Below are positions 8,551-18,298 of a DNA stretch of 64,000 nucleotides, piece by piece. Source of the stretch: JAJYSO01 sp964586655. Its GTDB lineage: Bacteria > Bacteroidota > Bacteroidia > Flavobacteriales > Flavobacteriaceae. Numbering within the stretch: position 1 is the stretch's first letter; each line of letters opens with the position of its first letter. The position numbers and the translations under genes were made by a program. Under the pieces are notes generated by a model, which had not been told where the DNA came from, made no database searches, and saw only the letters and a program-made list of their open reading frames with translations. The stretch lies in the NCBI GenBank assembly GCA_964586655.1, contig CAZPGY010000004.1, positions 1 to 64,000 on the forward strand, read 5' to 3'.

Positions 8551-9624
8551 TTAATAAGCCGCTACGGTCAAGTAGTCAAGCAAGTGCTTTGCATCCAAGG
8601 TCAAATCAAAGTCGATGTAGTTCGCTTTGTCCTTTTTCTCATACCAAGATTCGAGGTTGTCGAGGTCTTCGGTGGAGAGCGTTCCGACAGGTATATTTTC
8701 CTTGACCGTCAAGACTGCACGGTGTGGCAAGTTCCACTTAGTCCCGTTATCTTGGTAACTTCGGATGTTATTATCCCAGTCATATCGGACTTTGATAGGC
8801 ACTCCTCGGTACATCCATTTTGTCGTGCCTTCCTTGGTTTCTTGAAGCGTGAAAGCAAGCGACTTGTCTTCAAGATGATCTTGGTAATTTTGGAAAAGCT
8901 CACGGGTTACCAATAACACAGGCTGCGCTCCATTCTCCATAGCTTGAAAGAATCGTGCATCCATTTTATTGTACATGTCACGGAAGATACCAAGGGCTTT
9001 ATCTTTACCTAATGATTGCGCAGAGTAGCTTGCACCATCATTGGCTGCAATCTCTACGTAATTCTTGGCAGATGTAGGTATTTCTGCCATAATTTGTTTG
9101 AACAAGCCGTCAAAGGTATTGAAGTAACTGACATCTATGCCATCGGTGATTACTCCAGAGTTTGCGACATTGTCTGCCGCGGTATCTTCAAACCACACTT
9201 TACGATTCAGCATAGCTTCCATCGCTTGAGAAACTTTTGAGATAATCACGCCAAATTCCTCCGCACCAATGCGATCGAAAAAGTCAGGATTCATACGTTT
9301 GGCTTTTTGAAATAGCTTAAGCAAAGCGGGAACGTCCGCTGAACAATGCTTCAAGCGGTCGCCGATGTGTGCTGGATCCCACCACTTTTCTGTGAGCGGA
9401 ATTGAGTTTCCATTCACCGGTCGGTCGCAACCTGTAATTTTCTTACCGATCAAACCGAGATTTCCTATAAATGGAATTTGGGTTTTGTGCTCTATTCCAG
9501 TAACGATGTCGTGAGTTTCGTTCAACGCACCTCCGGTGATCAGTACTTCAAAAATCGCTTGGGAAACTTGTGTTGCTTCCTCAGGATTCATTGTAAAATC
9601 TTGTAAATCTAAAATACCTGGCAT
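8551..9624 (-). CDS. Major capsid protein
   Basis: 357 residues with no signal peptide or membrane segment. It sits directly downstream of the prohead protease gene (32-base gap), where HK97-fold capsid genes are normally found. It begins MPGILDLQDFTMNPEEATQ, has a long helix region near residues 110-140, and beta-rich C-terminal segments (MYRGVPIKVRYDWD). The size fits a Bacteroidota siphophage capsid protein. The call rests on size, content and neighbour rather than on a catalytic motif. Confidence 0.68.
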   Translation of the reverse strand: MPGILDLQDFTMNPEEATQVSQAIFEVLITGGALNETHDIVTGIEHKTQIPFIGNLGLIGKKITGCDRPVNGNSIPLTEKWWDPAHIGDRLKHCSADVPALLKLFQKAKRMNPDFFDRIGAEEFGVIISKVSQAMEAMLNRKVWFEDTAADNVANSGVITDGIDVSYFNTFDGLFKQIMAEIPTSAKNYVEIAANDGASYSAQSLGKDKALGIFRDMYNKMDARFFQAMENGAQPVLLVTRELFQNYQDHLEDKSLAFTLQETKEGTTKWMYRGVPIKVRYDWDNNIRSYQDNGTKWNLPHRAVLTVKENIPVGTLSTEDLDNLESWYEKKDKANYIDFDLTLDAKHLLDYLTVAAY

Positions 9625-9656
9625 TTTTAATGTTTTTTAATGATTAATAATTGGTT

Positions 9657-10811
9657 TTAGTCTTCGGTTTTCCAGACACTCCTGTTTTTGGACTTGCCTT
9701 TCCCTGTATTTCGGTTTCCTTCTTCGTGGTTAAAGCCGGATCCGATTGATTTTTTCACGTTCAGGATTTCTTCCTTTACGGTTTCAATCGCCTTTGCCTG
9801 AACTTTGGCTGACTTTTGAAGTGCTTTGTTCTCGGTTCTCAAGGTTTTGGCCGCTTTCTTTTCGGCTTTCAGTTCTTTTTTAAGCTGATTTACCTCTTTT
9901 TCGAGATTTTCAACTTCTTCTGAAGTGCCTTCTTCTCCCTCTTCGCCCCCTTCATCTTCTTTAGGCTTAATTTCGGTGAGTTCACCAGCCTCAAAAACGT
10001 AAATTTCACCATTTGGCATGGTGTATTCTCCGTCTGCTAGTGCATCATCAACTGTGGCAGTGTCTCCAACGGAAGGTTTTTCGTCTTCTTCCAGTTCCGT
10101 AAAGTCAATTTCAGTACCGTCAGAGTCTTGAACGATTTTATTTTGGGCATTAGAGCCTTTAAAAATGTTCTTGATGGAATTTAAAGCCTTATCCAACGAG
10201 GATTCAGCCTCCTTTTTTGTCATCTTTTTTTTAGACATTGGTTTTTGTTTATTAGAGTTATTAAAATTGAATTTGGCCACGGCTTTCATGACCGGCATTA
10301 TTTCCGTAATAAACCCTTTGGAAAGGGCGGTCTCGGCAGACATAAAAGTTTCGTCTTTCATCAAGTCGAGTGCTTCGTCTTCTGTGAGTCCTGTTTTTTG
10401 TGAATAGAATTTTGCGATTTTTGCCTCAGCTTCTTTAAGGCTCTCTGCGTATTCTTGAATCTCATCACTATTTCCAAACGCCCCTCCCGATGCCAAGTGT
10501 ACCATAAAGTCTGCGTTGCTTGTCATCTTTCTGACGTCACCGGCCAACGCAATGACTGTGGCAATGGAATAGCACATCCCTTCAATGATTGTGGTAACTG
10601 GTTTTCCAAGGCTTCGGATGTAATCGTGAATAGCAAACCCCTCGGTGATGTATCCGCCCGGGGAATGGATGTGGACTGTAATGTCCTCGGCACCTTTTTG
10701 AGCTTCATACTGTTCACGGATATCAGTCAAGGTTACTTCTCCCCAATCGGAGGCGTCCTTTGACTGCCAATAACCGATATCGCCGTAAATGTAAATATGC
10801 GCTGTTTCCAC
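9657..10811 (-). CDS. ClpP-like prohead protease fused to a scaffold domain
   Basis: 384 residues. The N-terminal 200 are a ClpP/S49-type serine protease: IHSPGGYITEGFAIHDYI, then EGMCYSIATVIALAGD with the nucleophile Ser82, and the His in FMVHLASGG (His105). The C-terminal half is acidic and then coiled coil (VENLEKEVNQLKKELKAEKK), matching the scaffold part of fused prohead proteases. It processes the procapsid during head assembly. The start is at 10811, about 35 bases after a predicted minus-strand -7 box (10846-10853). The next gene is the capsid. Confidence 0.85.
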   Translation of the reverse strand: METAHIYIYGDIGYWQSKDASDWGEVTLTDIREQYEAQKGAEDITVHIHSPGGYITEGFAIHDYIRSLGKPVTTIIEGMCYSIATVIALAGDVRKMTSNADFMVHLASGGAFGNSDEIQEYAESLKEAEAKIAKFYSQKTGLTEDEALDLMKDETFMSAETALSKGFITEIMPVMKAVAKFNFNNSNKQKPMSKKKMTKKEAESSLDKALNSIKNIFKGSNAQNKIVQDSDGTEIDFTELEEDEKPSVGDTATVDDALADGEYTMPNGEIYVFEAGELTEIKPKEDEGGEEGEEGTSEEVENLEKEVNQLKKELKAEKKAAKTLRTENKALQKSAKVQAKAIETVKEEILNVKKSIGSGFNHEEGNRNTGKGKSKNRSVWKTED

Positions 10812-10845
10812 GTGAAATATTTTGAATTAAGTAATGTTTAGGTGT

Positions 10846-10853
10846 CAAATGTA
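10846..10853 (-). promoter_or_regulatory. Predicted promoter -7 element for the head operon
   Basis: The minus strand reads TACATTTG, an exact match to the Bacteroidota TAnnTTTG element, about 35 bases before the protease start. I see no good -33 TTTG at the right spacing, so it is a moderate prediction. It faces away from the plus-strand promoter at 10899. Confidence 0.45.
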
Positions 10854-10898
10854 ATTTAATACATTACTATTCGATTGCAGGAATAGCTGCAAATAGTT

Positions 10899-10906
10899 TA
10901 TCTTTG
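10899..10906 (+). promoter_or_regulatory. Predicted promoter for the lone plus-strand phage gene
   Basis: The sequence TATCTTTG matches TAnnTTTG exactly, with a TTG at 10875-10877, 21 bases upstream, as the -33 element. The start codon of the following gene is at 10912, only 5 bases after the box, so the transcript would be leaderless or nearly so. Confidence 0.6.
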
Positions 10907-10911
10907 TCTTT

Positions 10912-11199
10912 ATGGTATTCTTTATCGCTATCTTAATCGTAGTATCAGCAGCCTTAATCTACCTTTGGATAAAGTCTGTCAATGTTGTATTTGACCCGCT
11001 CATTAAAATTATCGACCGAAGAAAGAAAAGGTTGCCAAAAACTGACAACCCCTACATTAACGCACACCGCTTGAAGATTCACAACGACGCCCTTTATGAT
11101 GAATATCTTGAATGGCTCGACAAACAAGGTGGTGATATCCCTTTTGAGAAATGGAAGACCGATGAGGAAAGGGCGTTTGAAAGAAAGCTTACCCCTTAG
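10912..11199 (+). CDS. Small membrane protein on the opposite strand (moron candidate)
   Basis: 95 residues on plus inside a minus-strand structural operon. Residues 1-22 are a single strong membrane segment (FFIAILIVVSAALIYLWI). A basic stretch (RRKKRLPKT) follows, then a charged cytoplasmic-looking domain (DEYLEWLDKQGGDIPFEKW). It has its own predicted promoter directly in front, and its 3' end overlaps the convergent 82-residue gene by 4 bases. Independently promoted single-membrane-span genes in prophages often act in superinfection exclusion or lysogenic conversion. That function here is inference. Confidence 0.6.
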   Translation: MVFFIAILIVVSAALIYLWIKSVNVVFDPLIKIIDRRKKRLPKTDNPYINAHRLKIHNDALYDEYLEWLDKQGGDIPFEKWKTDEERAFERKLTP

Positions 11200-11444
11200 C
11201 TTTCCATCCTTTTGATAATAGCGTAAACCGATCGTTCGCTGATTCCAAACTCTTCGGCAGTATTCGTTTTGGCCTGCATCTTTGCACACTTCCCTTTCTT
11301 TCGCGTCAATCTGACAATTTCCGATTTATGAAACTCGTAGATAACTTTATAATCAACCCAATTAATCGGGACCACGCCCGACTTCAATAATTGATTGAAA
11401 TAGGGTAGGGTTTCAAGTTGCTTGATTAGCGTGTAGGTTTTCAT
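11196..11444 (-). CDS. Small HTH-like phage protein
   Basis: 82 residues, with a C-terminal helix-turn-helix-like segment (AEEFGISERSVYAIIKRM) after a basic stretch (RLTRKKGKCAKMQ). It lies between the tail genes and the convergent membrane-protein gene and ends 4 bases inside the latter. It could regulate that gene or the late operon. I recognise no specific family. Confidence 0.45.
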   Translation of the reverse strand: MKTYTLIKQLETLPYFNQLLKSGVVPINWVDYKVIYEFHKSEIVRLTRKKGKCAKMQAKTNTAEEFGISERSVYAIIKRMES

Positions 11445-11498
11445 TTCTATTATATAATTTTAAAGCATTAACCTATATAATTTTTAGCAAAAGTTGTA

Positions 11499-11744
11499 TT
11501 ACCATTTCCCGATTGGGCAGTGCTCATTTTTAGCCCTTATTTTCGTTGAAAGAGGGCAGTTGCATTTTCCGCATTTCAACCCCTGCACTTCTTTTAGCTC
11601 GAAGTCTTTCATAAGCTTTTCATAAGTACCAACCGTAGCGTGCTCGCACTCCTTGCATATTTCAGCTCTTCGCCTATCTTCATCGGTCGCATCTTCGTTG
11701 TAGAACCTTTTCCAGCCTTGCAATATGTTATAAATTCGCGCCAT
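11499..11744 (-). CDS. Small cysteine-rich (zinc-ribbon-like) phage protein
   Basis: 81 residues with two cysteine clusters: ICKECEH near residue 30 and LKCGKCNCPLSTK near 57, plus a later HCPIGKW. This suggests a small zinc-binding fold. The start overlaps the end of the tape-measure gene by 17 bases, so it is translated with the tail genes. Similar small Cys-rich proteins occur next to tape-measure genes in Bacteroidota phages, but a function is not known to me. Confidence 0.5.
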   Translation of the reverse strand: MARIYNILQGWKRFYNEDATDEDRRRAEICKECEHATVGTYEKLMKDFELKEVQGLKCGKCNCPLSTKIRAKNEHCPIGKW

Positions 11745-14520
11745 CTACTACTCTATTATAATCAACTACACTTCCAACTATATCTTTCACGTCTGTCACC
11801 GGCCGTGGAAGTAATCTATTTGCTTGTGATACTTCTCGACCAATGGACTGTGCTATTTTATCATAATCAATTTCCATCGTTCTATCCATCATCGGAGCCG
11901 TTGTAGTCAATGTTGATGACCAGACAAATCCGCCTCCGGCCAGGTAATTATCCGATGAGGTTGAATTGCCTCGGTACTCATCATTGAAACCTTTGAACAT
12001 CATCGCAGCTCGTCTATTCATCACTCCTATCAATTCTCCTTCCTCCGCTTCAAACTGTGTACCGTCTTCACCGTAGAATTGCGTGCCACCAGAGTGATGT
12101 CTTTTACCGCCGACATCAAACAAAGCTCCCTTTTCCGCTTTTGGAATGTCCGGCTTTTTTGTAGATACAATTTTCTGAACACTCTTAAGACCGGAAGCCA
12201 CAGCAGCAGCAGCGGCAATAGCCCCTAATGCTGGACCCACAATAGGTATGCCGGCCATAGCCTTAAAAGCAGCGGTAGCCGATTGATAAGTGTCTATCGT
12301 AGTTTGAGCAACTGCCATAGCTTTACCGGCTGCACTTTGCTTACCCATAATAGTTGCCATATTGGCAAATGTCTTGGAGGCTAGGTTCAATTTATTTGAT
12401 TCGACCTGTGCCCTTATCTGTTCTTCTATTTGAGCATATTTCTGTTGAATCAATGCAAGACTAGCGCCTTTCTCCCTCGCCACTTGTAGCTCTTGCTGCT
12501 TCTTCATGTTCATATAATGCAACTGCAGCTGCAAATCATACTGCATTCGCTGTTGCTGTATGGCGCGTTTGTTTTCAATGTTAACTGCTTCGGCTTCGGC
12601 CTGTTGCTGTTTATATTGATTTTGCAACTCGGTTTTCTTTGCCCTGAACTGGGCGTTTATGTTGGCAATGGCCTGGTTGTATTCCTGCTGCGAAATTTTG
12701 CCCTCATCAAGTCTCTTGGCTTGGTAGGCCTTTTCTGCATCTGCTATTCTTTCGAGACGGTTTATTTCTTGAGCCACCAGCTGATCATTGAGCAATTGAT
12801 TGTTTTCTAATCGGGACTGATGATTGGATTTGAAAACCTTCAATTCTTTTTGAGCATACTCAACGGTGAGGTTTTTCTGTTTTTCGAGGTACTCGTTTTT
12901 GGTTTTCAAAACGGCCAATTCATATTCGGCCTGTTTTAATTCCCCGGCGTCGAGCTGTCGTTTTAGAATACCAAGTTTTTTGTCGCGTATTTTTTTAGCG
13001 AATTCAAGACTCTCCTTGAGGGAGTCGGCCTTGCCTTTATTTTCCTCAATGAATATTTTCAGCCTTGTTTCGCTTTCTTCGAGGGCGGCTTCCGTGGCTT
13101 CTTTAGCTGCCTCCATCTGTTCTTTTCTTGCTTCCTTTTGCTTTTGCCTGTATTCGTCAATCAAGGAGTTCATCGAATTTTGATTTTCAGTCTGTTTTTC
13201 GAGTGACTTTTCCTGAAGATCATATAGTTCGACCACTTCATCCCGGAAGGCCTTCATATCTTTGATGGTAGCAGTGTCGATTCCGATCTCGCTAAGTTTT
13301 ACTCCTTCCTTTCCTATCTGTTTTATCTTTTCCCTCACTTCATCGGTCACCTTGGCATAACCCAACATTGCCGCTACTTTCTTTTCTTGATTGGCTACTT
13401 CTTCTTTGAGAAGTCCTTGCTCTATTTTCGCAAACTTCTTTGAAGCTGCTATACGGTCTTCTATGCTGGCCGAGGTGTCCTCTATTGTTTTTTTTATTTG
13501 ATTCAATCTTGCATTTGCAGCTGCTCTTCTAATATCGAGGTTTATAGATGCCTTTTTTACGTGGTGCAATACATTTTCAAGCTTTACGGCCAGTTTAGTC
13601 TCTCTTGCTATTTCATCTCCCATACCTTTAAATGCGCTTGTCATTTGATCAATTCCCTCCGAGAAATTACCGGAAAGAAAGCTGACAATAGCAGCGCCAA
13701 ATTTTGCAAAACGATCGATGATAACATCGAACGCTGCTTTTAGGTAAGCCAATGCTTGATTTACAAAATTAATTCCCTGCTCGGTTGACGTAAAATAGGC
13801 TACCAAGCTACCAAGCGCTACTACAATGGCGCCAATCCCTGTCGATATTAATGCTATGCGAAATAGTTTTAAGGCCGCGCTGGCCATATTAGTACCTATT
13901 GCTGCTGCTTTTTGTGCAGTTGAAAAACCTATCGTCCCGGCAGTCGCGGCTACATAGTTTTTTTTGATGCCTGCGATTTGCTCATTTACAGCCCCTATAA
14001 CGGGGTTTATAAAAGCCATAGCTGTTCCCGCAGCTTCTTGTGCTTGCATTAGGATATCGCTTTGTTGAGCTGCACCTCCAAGTGCGTCCTTATAATTACC
14101 CACGTTCCTAGTGTTATCTCCAGTTTGGCTTTCGAGTTCTTTCAGGCTTTCTGTGAGCTCGGTCTTTTTCTTAGCCAATTTGTCCGCCTCTTTGGAATTG
14201 ACACCGTATAAATCTGCCTGTTTCGCCCATTCCTTGGAAATGACCGACAGCGCATTCCTGCCCTGCTCTATGGTTTTGATTTCATTCCCCTGAAGATCGA
14301 TTAACTTTCCAAGTTCCCGTTGTGAGGAATTGTACTGCTTCCTGACATTCTTATATTGCGCCTCCATTTCAACAAACTCTTTGGTATTTTCATCTCCAGC
14401 TTCTTTTAGTTTGTTGAGCTTAGTTTTGAGTTGTAAGGATTCTTCCTTAAGATCTTTCGAGGCTTTTATTGCCTGGTCCACATCGATATCGAGTTCGAAT
14501 ATTTTTATTTTTTCCGCCAT
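11728..14520 (-). CDS. Tail tape-measure protein
   Basis: 930 residues. The N-terminal 150 are coiled coil (SKDLKEESLQLKTKLNKL). A hydrophobic Ala/Gly-rich region follows at about residues 150-260 (IALISTGIGAIVVALGSL). A very long Gln/Glu/Lys-rich helix comes next (to about residue 740), then another hydrophobic stretch (AFKAMAGIPIVGPALGAIAA), then a C-terminal domain. This is the classic layout of a siphophage tape measure, which sets tail length. It is the longest complete phage gene in the window and follows a tail gene cluster; the start at 14520 is 6 bases from the previous stop. Confidence 0.85.
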   Translation of the reverse strand: MAEKIKIFELDIDVDQAIKASKDLKEESLQLKTKLNKLKEAGDENTKEFVEMEAQYKNVRKQYNSSQRELGKLIDLQGNEIKTIEQGRNALSVISKEWAKQADLYGVNSKEADKLAKKKTELTESLKELESQTGDNTRNVGNYKDALGGAAQQSDILMQAQEAAGTAMAFINPVIGAVNEQIAGIKKNYVAATAGTIGFSTAQKAAAIGTNMASAALKLFRIALISTGIGAIVVALGSLVAYFTSTEQGINFVNQALAYLKAAFDVIIDRFAKFGAAIVSFLSGNFSEGIDQMTSAFKGMGDEIARETKLAVKLENVLHHVKKASINLDIRRAAANARLNQIKKTIEDTSASIEDRIAASKKFAKIEQGLLKEEVANQEKKVAAMLGYAKVTDEVREKIKQIGKEGVKLSEIGIDTATIKDMKAFRDEVVELYDLQEKSLEKQTENQNSMNSLIDEYRQKQKEARKEQMEAAKEATEAALEESETRLKIFIEENKGKADSLKESLEFAKKIRDKKLGILKRQLDAGELKQAEYELAVLKTKNEYLEKQKNLTVEYAQKELKVFKSNHQSRLENNQLLNDQLVAQEINRLERIADAEKAYQAKRLDEGKISQQEYNQAIANINAQFRAKKTELQNQYKQQQAEAEAVNIENKRAIQQQRMQYDLQLQLHYMNMKKQQELQVAREKGASLALIQQKYAQIEEQIRAQVESNKLNLASKTFANMATIMGKQSAAGKAMAVAQTTIDTYQSATAAFKAMAGIPIVGPALGAIAAAAAVASGLKSVQKIVSTKKPDIPKAEKGALFDVGGKRHHSGGTQFYGEDGTQFEAEEGELIGVMNRRAAMMFKGFNDEYRGNSTSSDNYLAGGGFVWSSTLTTTAPMMDRTMEIDYDKIAQSIGREVSQANRLLPRPVTDVKDIVGSVVDYNRVVDGANL

Positions 14521-14526
14521 GTTGAA

Positions 14527-15072
14527 TTAGTTTTTAATGGAAAAAGCCATAATCTCAATTCGTATGGATTGTTGTCCTCCACTTACTTCTCTGAGTGCCA
14601 CTTTAATTTGCGTTGAGCTGTATTGATACTTAATAATTGGCGCGCAAATATCATTCTGAGCATTTAAGTCATTATCGTTTGTTACCAGATTGACTATCAA
14701 TTTTTTTTTCGATATGCTTTGATCAAAACCTATCGTAATCACCGAATCGTGACTGGTTAGATGATTGAAGCTTGTTGAGGTGATAATCCCTTCATTATTC
14801 CCGTTCATGTTTCCATTCTGTGAGCCGACGTCAAAATATTGCGTAGCTCCCCAAAGCGGAGGCACATTAGCGGTATTCGCTAATTTTTGCTCCAAGGTCA
14901 TGTTATCCTCATAGATAACATTTTTAAGCTTATCATCTTTCAGGTTGAAGTTTGAATCGCGGTAATCGCGTAAGACCTCGCGAACATAACGTGCGATTAT
15001 CTCTTTATTCGCATTATCGTAAATTTTACTATTGACAGTCGATTCTAAACTATTTCTTGTTTTCTGTGCCAT
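14527..15072 (-). CDS. Phage structural protein of unknown role
   Basis: 181 residues placed between the tape-measure gene and a large tail gene, with 3-6 base gaps on both sides. It begins with a charged helical region (NKEIIARYVREVLRDYRD). The second half is beta-rich (SVITIGFDQSISKKKLIVNL). There are no membrane segments or signal. A tail-tip, chaperone or fibre-attachment role is possible from position alone. Confidence 0.5.
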   Translation of the reverse strand: MAQKTRNSLESTVNSKIYDNANKEIIARYVREVLRDYRDSNFNLKDDKLKNVIYEDNMTLEQKLANTANVPPLWGATQYFDVGSQNGNMNGNNEGIITSTSFNHLTSHDSVITIGFDQSISKKKLIVNLVTNDNDLNAQNDICAPIIKYQYSSTQIKVALREVSGGQQSIRIEIMAFSIKN

Positions 15073-15075
15073 ATT

Positions 15076-17103
15076 TTAAATATTAAAGTCGTTACTGAAA
15101 TCGTCGCTAAATTCTCCGAGGCGCTCGATAGTCCTTATTCTTATAAGTTCTACCGAGGTTAGTTTACCTGCGTTGAAATTTTTTATTTTGTTGAGATAGA
15201 AAATACCACCAAGCTGTTTTATATATTTTAGTTTAAAAAAATCAAGCCTGTTAATATCAATGCTGTTGAGATACATTTGCACGACATATTTTTTACCGTA
15301 TGTTATCATATTTGAAAATGAAGCATAGCGCATCGGCAGGACATAATTGAAATCGAGTTTTTCAAATCTCATAAACGGCACGATACCGGTAAAAACATTC
15401 TGACCATTGACGTCGAACTCTTTGTATTTCAAATTAACATTTTCTTTTTCTATAACAAAAAAGAAAGGCTTTGTTTTATTAGGCTTCACCTTTTTTAAAT
15501 TCCCCTCGTTGTCCGTTTCTATCTTGTACAAGTCACAAAACCTAAGCTGTTTATCATTGATAACAACACTTGATCTATCAGGAGCTTTGAATAGACGCTC
15601 GACTAAATTGTTTTCGCTATCCAAAGTCTGGTCATCAACTTTGATCACCCCATCTGCATAGCTATCGTTATCTTGAATGTACTTGTATTTGAACCTATTG
15701 TTTTTAGCATAGTCGCCTATTTTCGTTAGCTCCTTTTCTACGGAGTGAAACTTACTTGACCAATCTTCCATTATCTCATTTTGCGGCGGCATGTAGTTAG
15801 CGTAGAGTGTGAAAGGATTCAGAAGCTCTTCAAAGCTTATAAACTCATAAACATTTCCTTTTTTTCTATACATCAGCCCGAAGTAGTTGACGATATCTTT
15901 GATGAAATCTTTCTGCTTGATCTTTGATAATTGAGAATTGAAGTTCACGTAGTTTACTGTATTATCGAACCACATGTTTAAATCTATGTCGTATGCGTAA
16001 TAGTAATGATCTTCTTTGGCCTCGGCCACAATTTTTATCAGAATCTCATCCCCCTGCCTTAAGTACAATTTATACGTTTCACCAAATTGCGTTTGACCGT
16101 CAGGGAAGTCATCATTAATGTTAAGTACGTCTTCGCCGTTTCTCTCGATATACAGCCCGAGTGATTCAGTGATATTGTTATACATAAACCCAGATATGTC
16201 AAATTTGTAAAAACCTTCTTTTTTGATCCGTATCCGAGATTTAGCATAAGCAGCCCCAAAGGAATCGGTTATATGTAGATTCTCTGGGTCAAATATGGAT
16301 TGGAATTTGACGTAATCAATTACGGGACCTTCAATGTTTACGACAGTGATTTCCTGACCTGTGTATGGAATAACTACTCTTCCGTTGAACTCTTCAGAGC
16401 CCTGTGCGTCAATCGTTAACTTTAATTCGGGATTGATGCTTTCCTCCGGTTTCTCTAACCCCTCGCTAATGGTAAAAGCGAGTTTATCCCATTGCTCGTT
16501 ATTGAATGGATTATAATCATCTCTATTTCCCCGGCCTGTATATCGCCAATGAAAGCCGTTTTCCTGAAAAATTTTATTCCAAACGTATTTTACAAATAAA
16601 GATGGTACCTGGTAATCTAAAACTACCGTATCTCCATCAGTGTATCCATAATCAGCAACAGCATATACGTAAGGTTTATTGCCATCAAAAGAATCAATCC
16701 AATTATCGATGTTTAACTCGTGGCTTAATGTGCTAAAATCGAGCTCTGCAAGTGTCCTGTCTTTAATTTTCTCGAACAGATCGATGTTTTCACTGTAAAC
16801 ATAAAGATTAAATGTATCGGAAGTATCTTTTAGATATCCAAGACCCTTGTTAACAGTAGGTATTCCATCGCGGTAAATGGTCACTTCGTGCTTTCTGTAA
16901 GGAAACATTGAAGTTACGCCAATTAAGCCATGTCCACTTAGTATTGATTTATTTCTCTCTGTCCTTGGCAGCTTGAATGTATTAGTGTATGACGTTTGCC
17001 GGTCTTTTATTTCAAAGAAATCATTAATCTGCTTTGTTTCGGAGATTTTAGTGTCTTGAAACACGTCCATTTTATTGCCATCTATGTATATTTCAACTTG
17101 CAT
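15076..17103 (-). CDS. Large phage tail protein (tail-tip/hub candidate)
   Basis: 675 residues. It starts MQVEIYIDGNKMDVFQDTKI, then has a segment (KDRQTSYTNTFKLPRTERN) that recurs in large tail-associated proteins of Bacteroidota prophages. The rest is beta-rich with many aromatic residues. There is no signal peptide. It overlaps the 401-residue gene by 11 bases and precedes the tape measure in transcription. A tail-tip or hub role is the best guess. Confidence 0.55.
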   Translation of the reverse strand: MQVEIYIDGNKMDVFQDTKISETKQINDFFEIKDRQTSYTNTFKLPRTERNKSILSGHGLIGVTSMFPYRKHEVTIYRDGIPTVNKGLGYLKDTSDTFNLYVYSENIDLFEKIKDRTLAELDFSTLSHELNIDNWIDSFDGNKPYVYAVADYGYTDGDTVVLDYQVPSLFVKYVWNKIFQENGFHWRYTGRGNRDDYNPFNNEQWDKLAFTISEGLEKPEESINPELKLTIDAQGSEEFNGRVVIPYTGQEITVVNIEGPVIDYVKFQSIFDPENLHITDSFGAAYAKSRIRIKKEGFYKFDISGFMYNNITESLGLYIERNGEDVLNINDDFPDGQTQFGETYKLYLRQGDEILIKIVAEAKEDHYYYAYDIDLNMWFDNTVNYVNFNSQLSKIKQKDFIKDIVNYFGLMYRKKGNVYEFISFEELLNPFTLYANYMPPQNEIMEDWSSKFHSVEKELTKIGDYAKNNRFKYKYIQDNDSYADGVIKVDDQTLDSENNLVERLFKAPDRSSVVINDKQLRFCDLYKIETDNEGNLKKVKPNKTKPFFFVIEKENVNLKYKEFDVNGQNVFTGIVPFMRFEKLDFNYVLPMRYASFSNMITYGKKYVVQMYLNSIDINRLDFFKLKYIKQLGGIFYLNKIKNFNAGKLTSVELIRIRTIERLGEFSDDFSNDFNI

Positions 17104-18298
17104 AACTTTGAATGTATTGGCTCGGCATTTCTATTTCTATTTTAAGCTCGCGTTTGTTCAGCTTATTGTTGATCTCCATTTTGGCATCGCTTACTTTCAC
17201 TTCCTTGAAGTCGTCAATACTAAGCTGTTGATAAGGATTGTTGTTCAGCAGATATACTTTTGGGCTTCTTAAAATTGTTTCCACAATTAGCTGTTGATCC
17301 ACACTGAGCATTCCTGTTTTTAATTCCCTGGTCACATTCACTTGTTTGGAAATCACTGTATAGTTACGAGTAGCATCACGCAAGTTTGAGAGATCTTTGT
17401 TTATCAGTTTGTTGTTCTTCGATTCCGTTGTCTCTATTTCCACCGGATTGAATTTCCAGTAAGACCAGCCCCCATTTGGATTGAACCACTTTAGATAAGT
17501 GCCGCAACTAAATGATTTTTTTTCAAGCATCAGCGTGAGGTAAATATCTGAATCAATTATAAATTCAAGTTCATTGATGTGATTAGTCATCAAAGGCATG
17601 ACGTCTTGAAATCCCATGTCATTAACCCCGTTTGAAACGTAAATGCGGTTGACTCCTTTCTTTAAGGCTATCGCAGTATCAATTAGTGTTCGGCTATTAC
17701 GAATAGTGATTGTTCTATCTGCGTTTGAATAGAGTGAAAAATCAAAAGGGGATTCTTCCCAAAACGTGGCATAGGCTGTTTGGTCGGTATATGGTAAAAG
17801 TATTTTTAGCTTCTTTTGAACGTAATGATTAATTCCGGGGTTAACAAGTTGGTAAACTGACTTCAACAGCTTTAGGGTCTTTGTCGTCTCTTCCGTTCCG
17901 CCATTTCGCAATACCACTTTGAATTTAACGTCCTTCTCAGCATAGAGCGATAGGTCTTGATAATTAAATATATTACCATTTGGAATAGCAATCGAGTCTT
18001 TGAAGTTTCCTCGGTTCATTACCATAGCTATTACCTGCTTGAGGTCGATGTAAAAACGATTATTGATGGGAGATAATTCTATTAAGACACCATCAACCTC
18101 AACAATTGCCCGTGCTGTTTGTAGTGTTGGTAGATTTCCTATGTAAAAGCTTCCCGGAAGTTGACCCACAAATTGAGCGGGTCCTGAAATTTCTATATCA
18201 ATAGCAGGATTAATATTATTTGAAGTGAATTCAAATATAATATTATTGTATGCGTTTAGAACTTCTGCTTGCGGTTGTGATGTAAAATGAATTGCCAT
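17093..18298 (-). CDS. Phage minor tail protein
   Basis: 401 residues. The N-terminus (HFTSQPQAEVLNAYNNIIFE) resembles the Ig-like beginning of minor tail proteins, and beta segments continue throughout. It shares its first base with the stop codon of the tail-completion gene and overlaps the 675-residue gene, so the two large proteins may be partners in the distal tail. There is no enzymatic motif. Confidence 0.52.
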   Translation of the reverse strand: MAIHFTSQPQAEVLNAYNNIIFEFTSNNINPAIDIEISGPAQFVGQLPGSFYIGNLPTLQTARAIVEVDGVLIELSPINNRFYIDLKQVIAMVMNRGNFKDSIAIPNGNIFNYQDLSLYAEKDVKFKVVLRNGGTEETTKTLKLLKSVYQLVNPGINHYVQKKLKILLPYTDQTAYATFWEESPFDFSLYSNADRTITIRNSRTLIDTAIALKKGVNRIYVSNGVNDMGFQDVMPLMTNHINELEFIIDSDIYLTLMLEKKSFSCGTYLKWFNPNGGWSYWKFNPVEIETTESKNNKLINKDLSNLRDATRNYTVISKQVNVTRELKTGMLSVDQQLIVETILRSPKVYLLNNNPYQQLSIDDFKEVKVSDAKMEINNKLNKRELKIEIEMPSQYIQSYAS

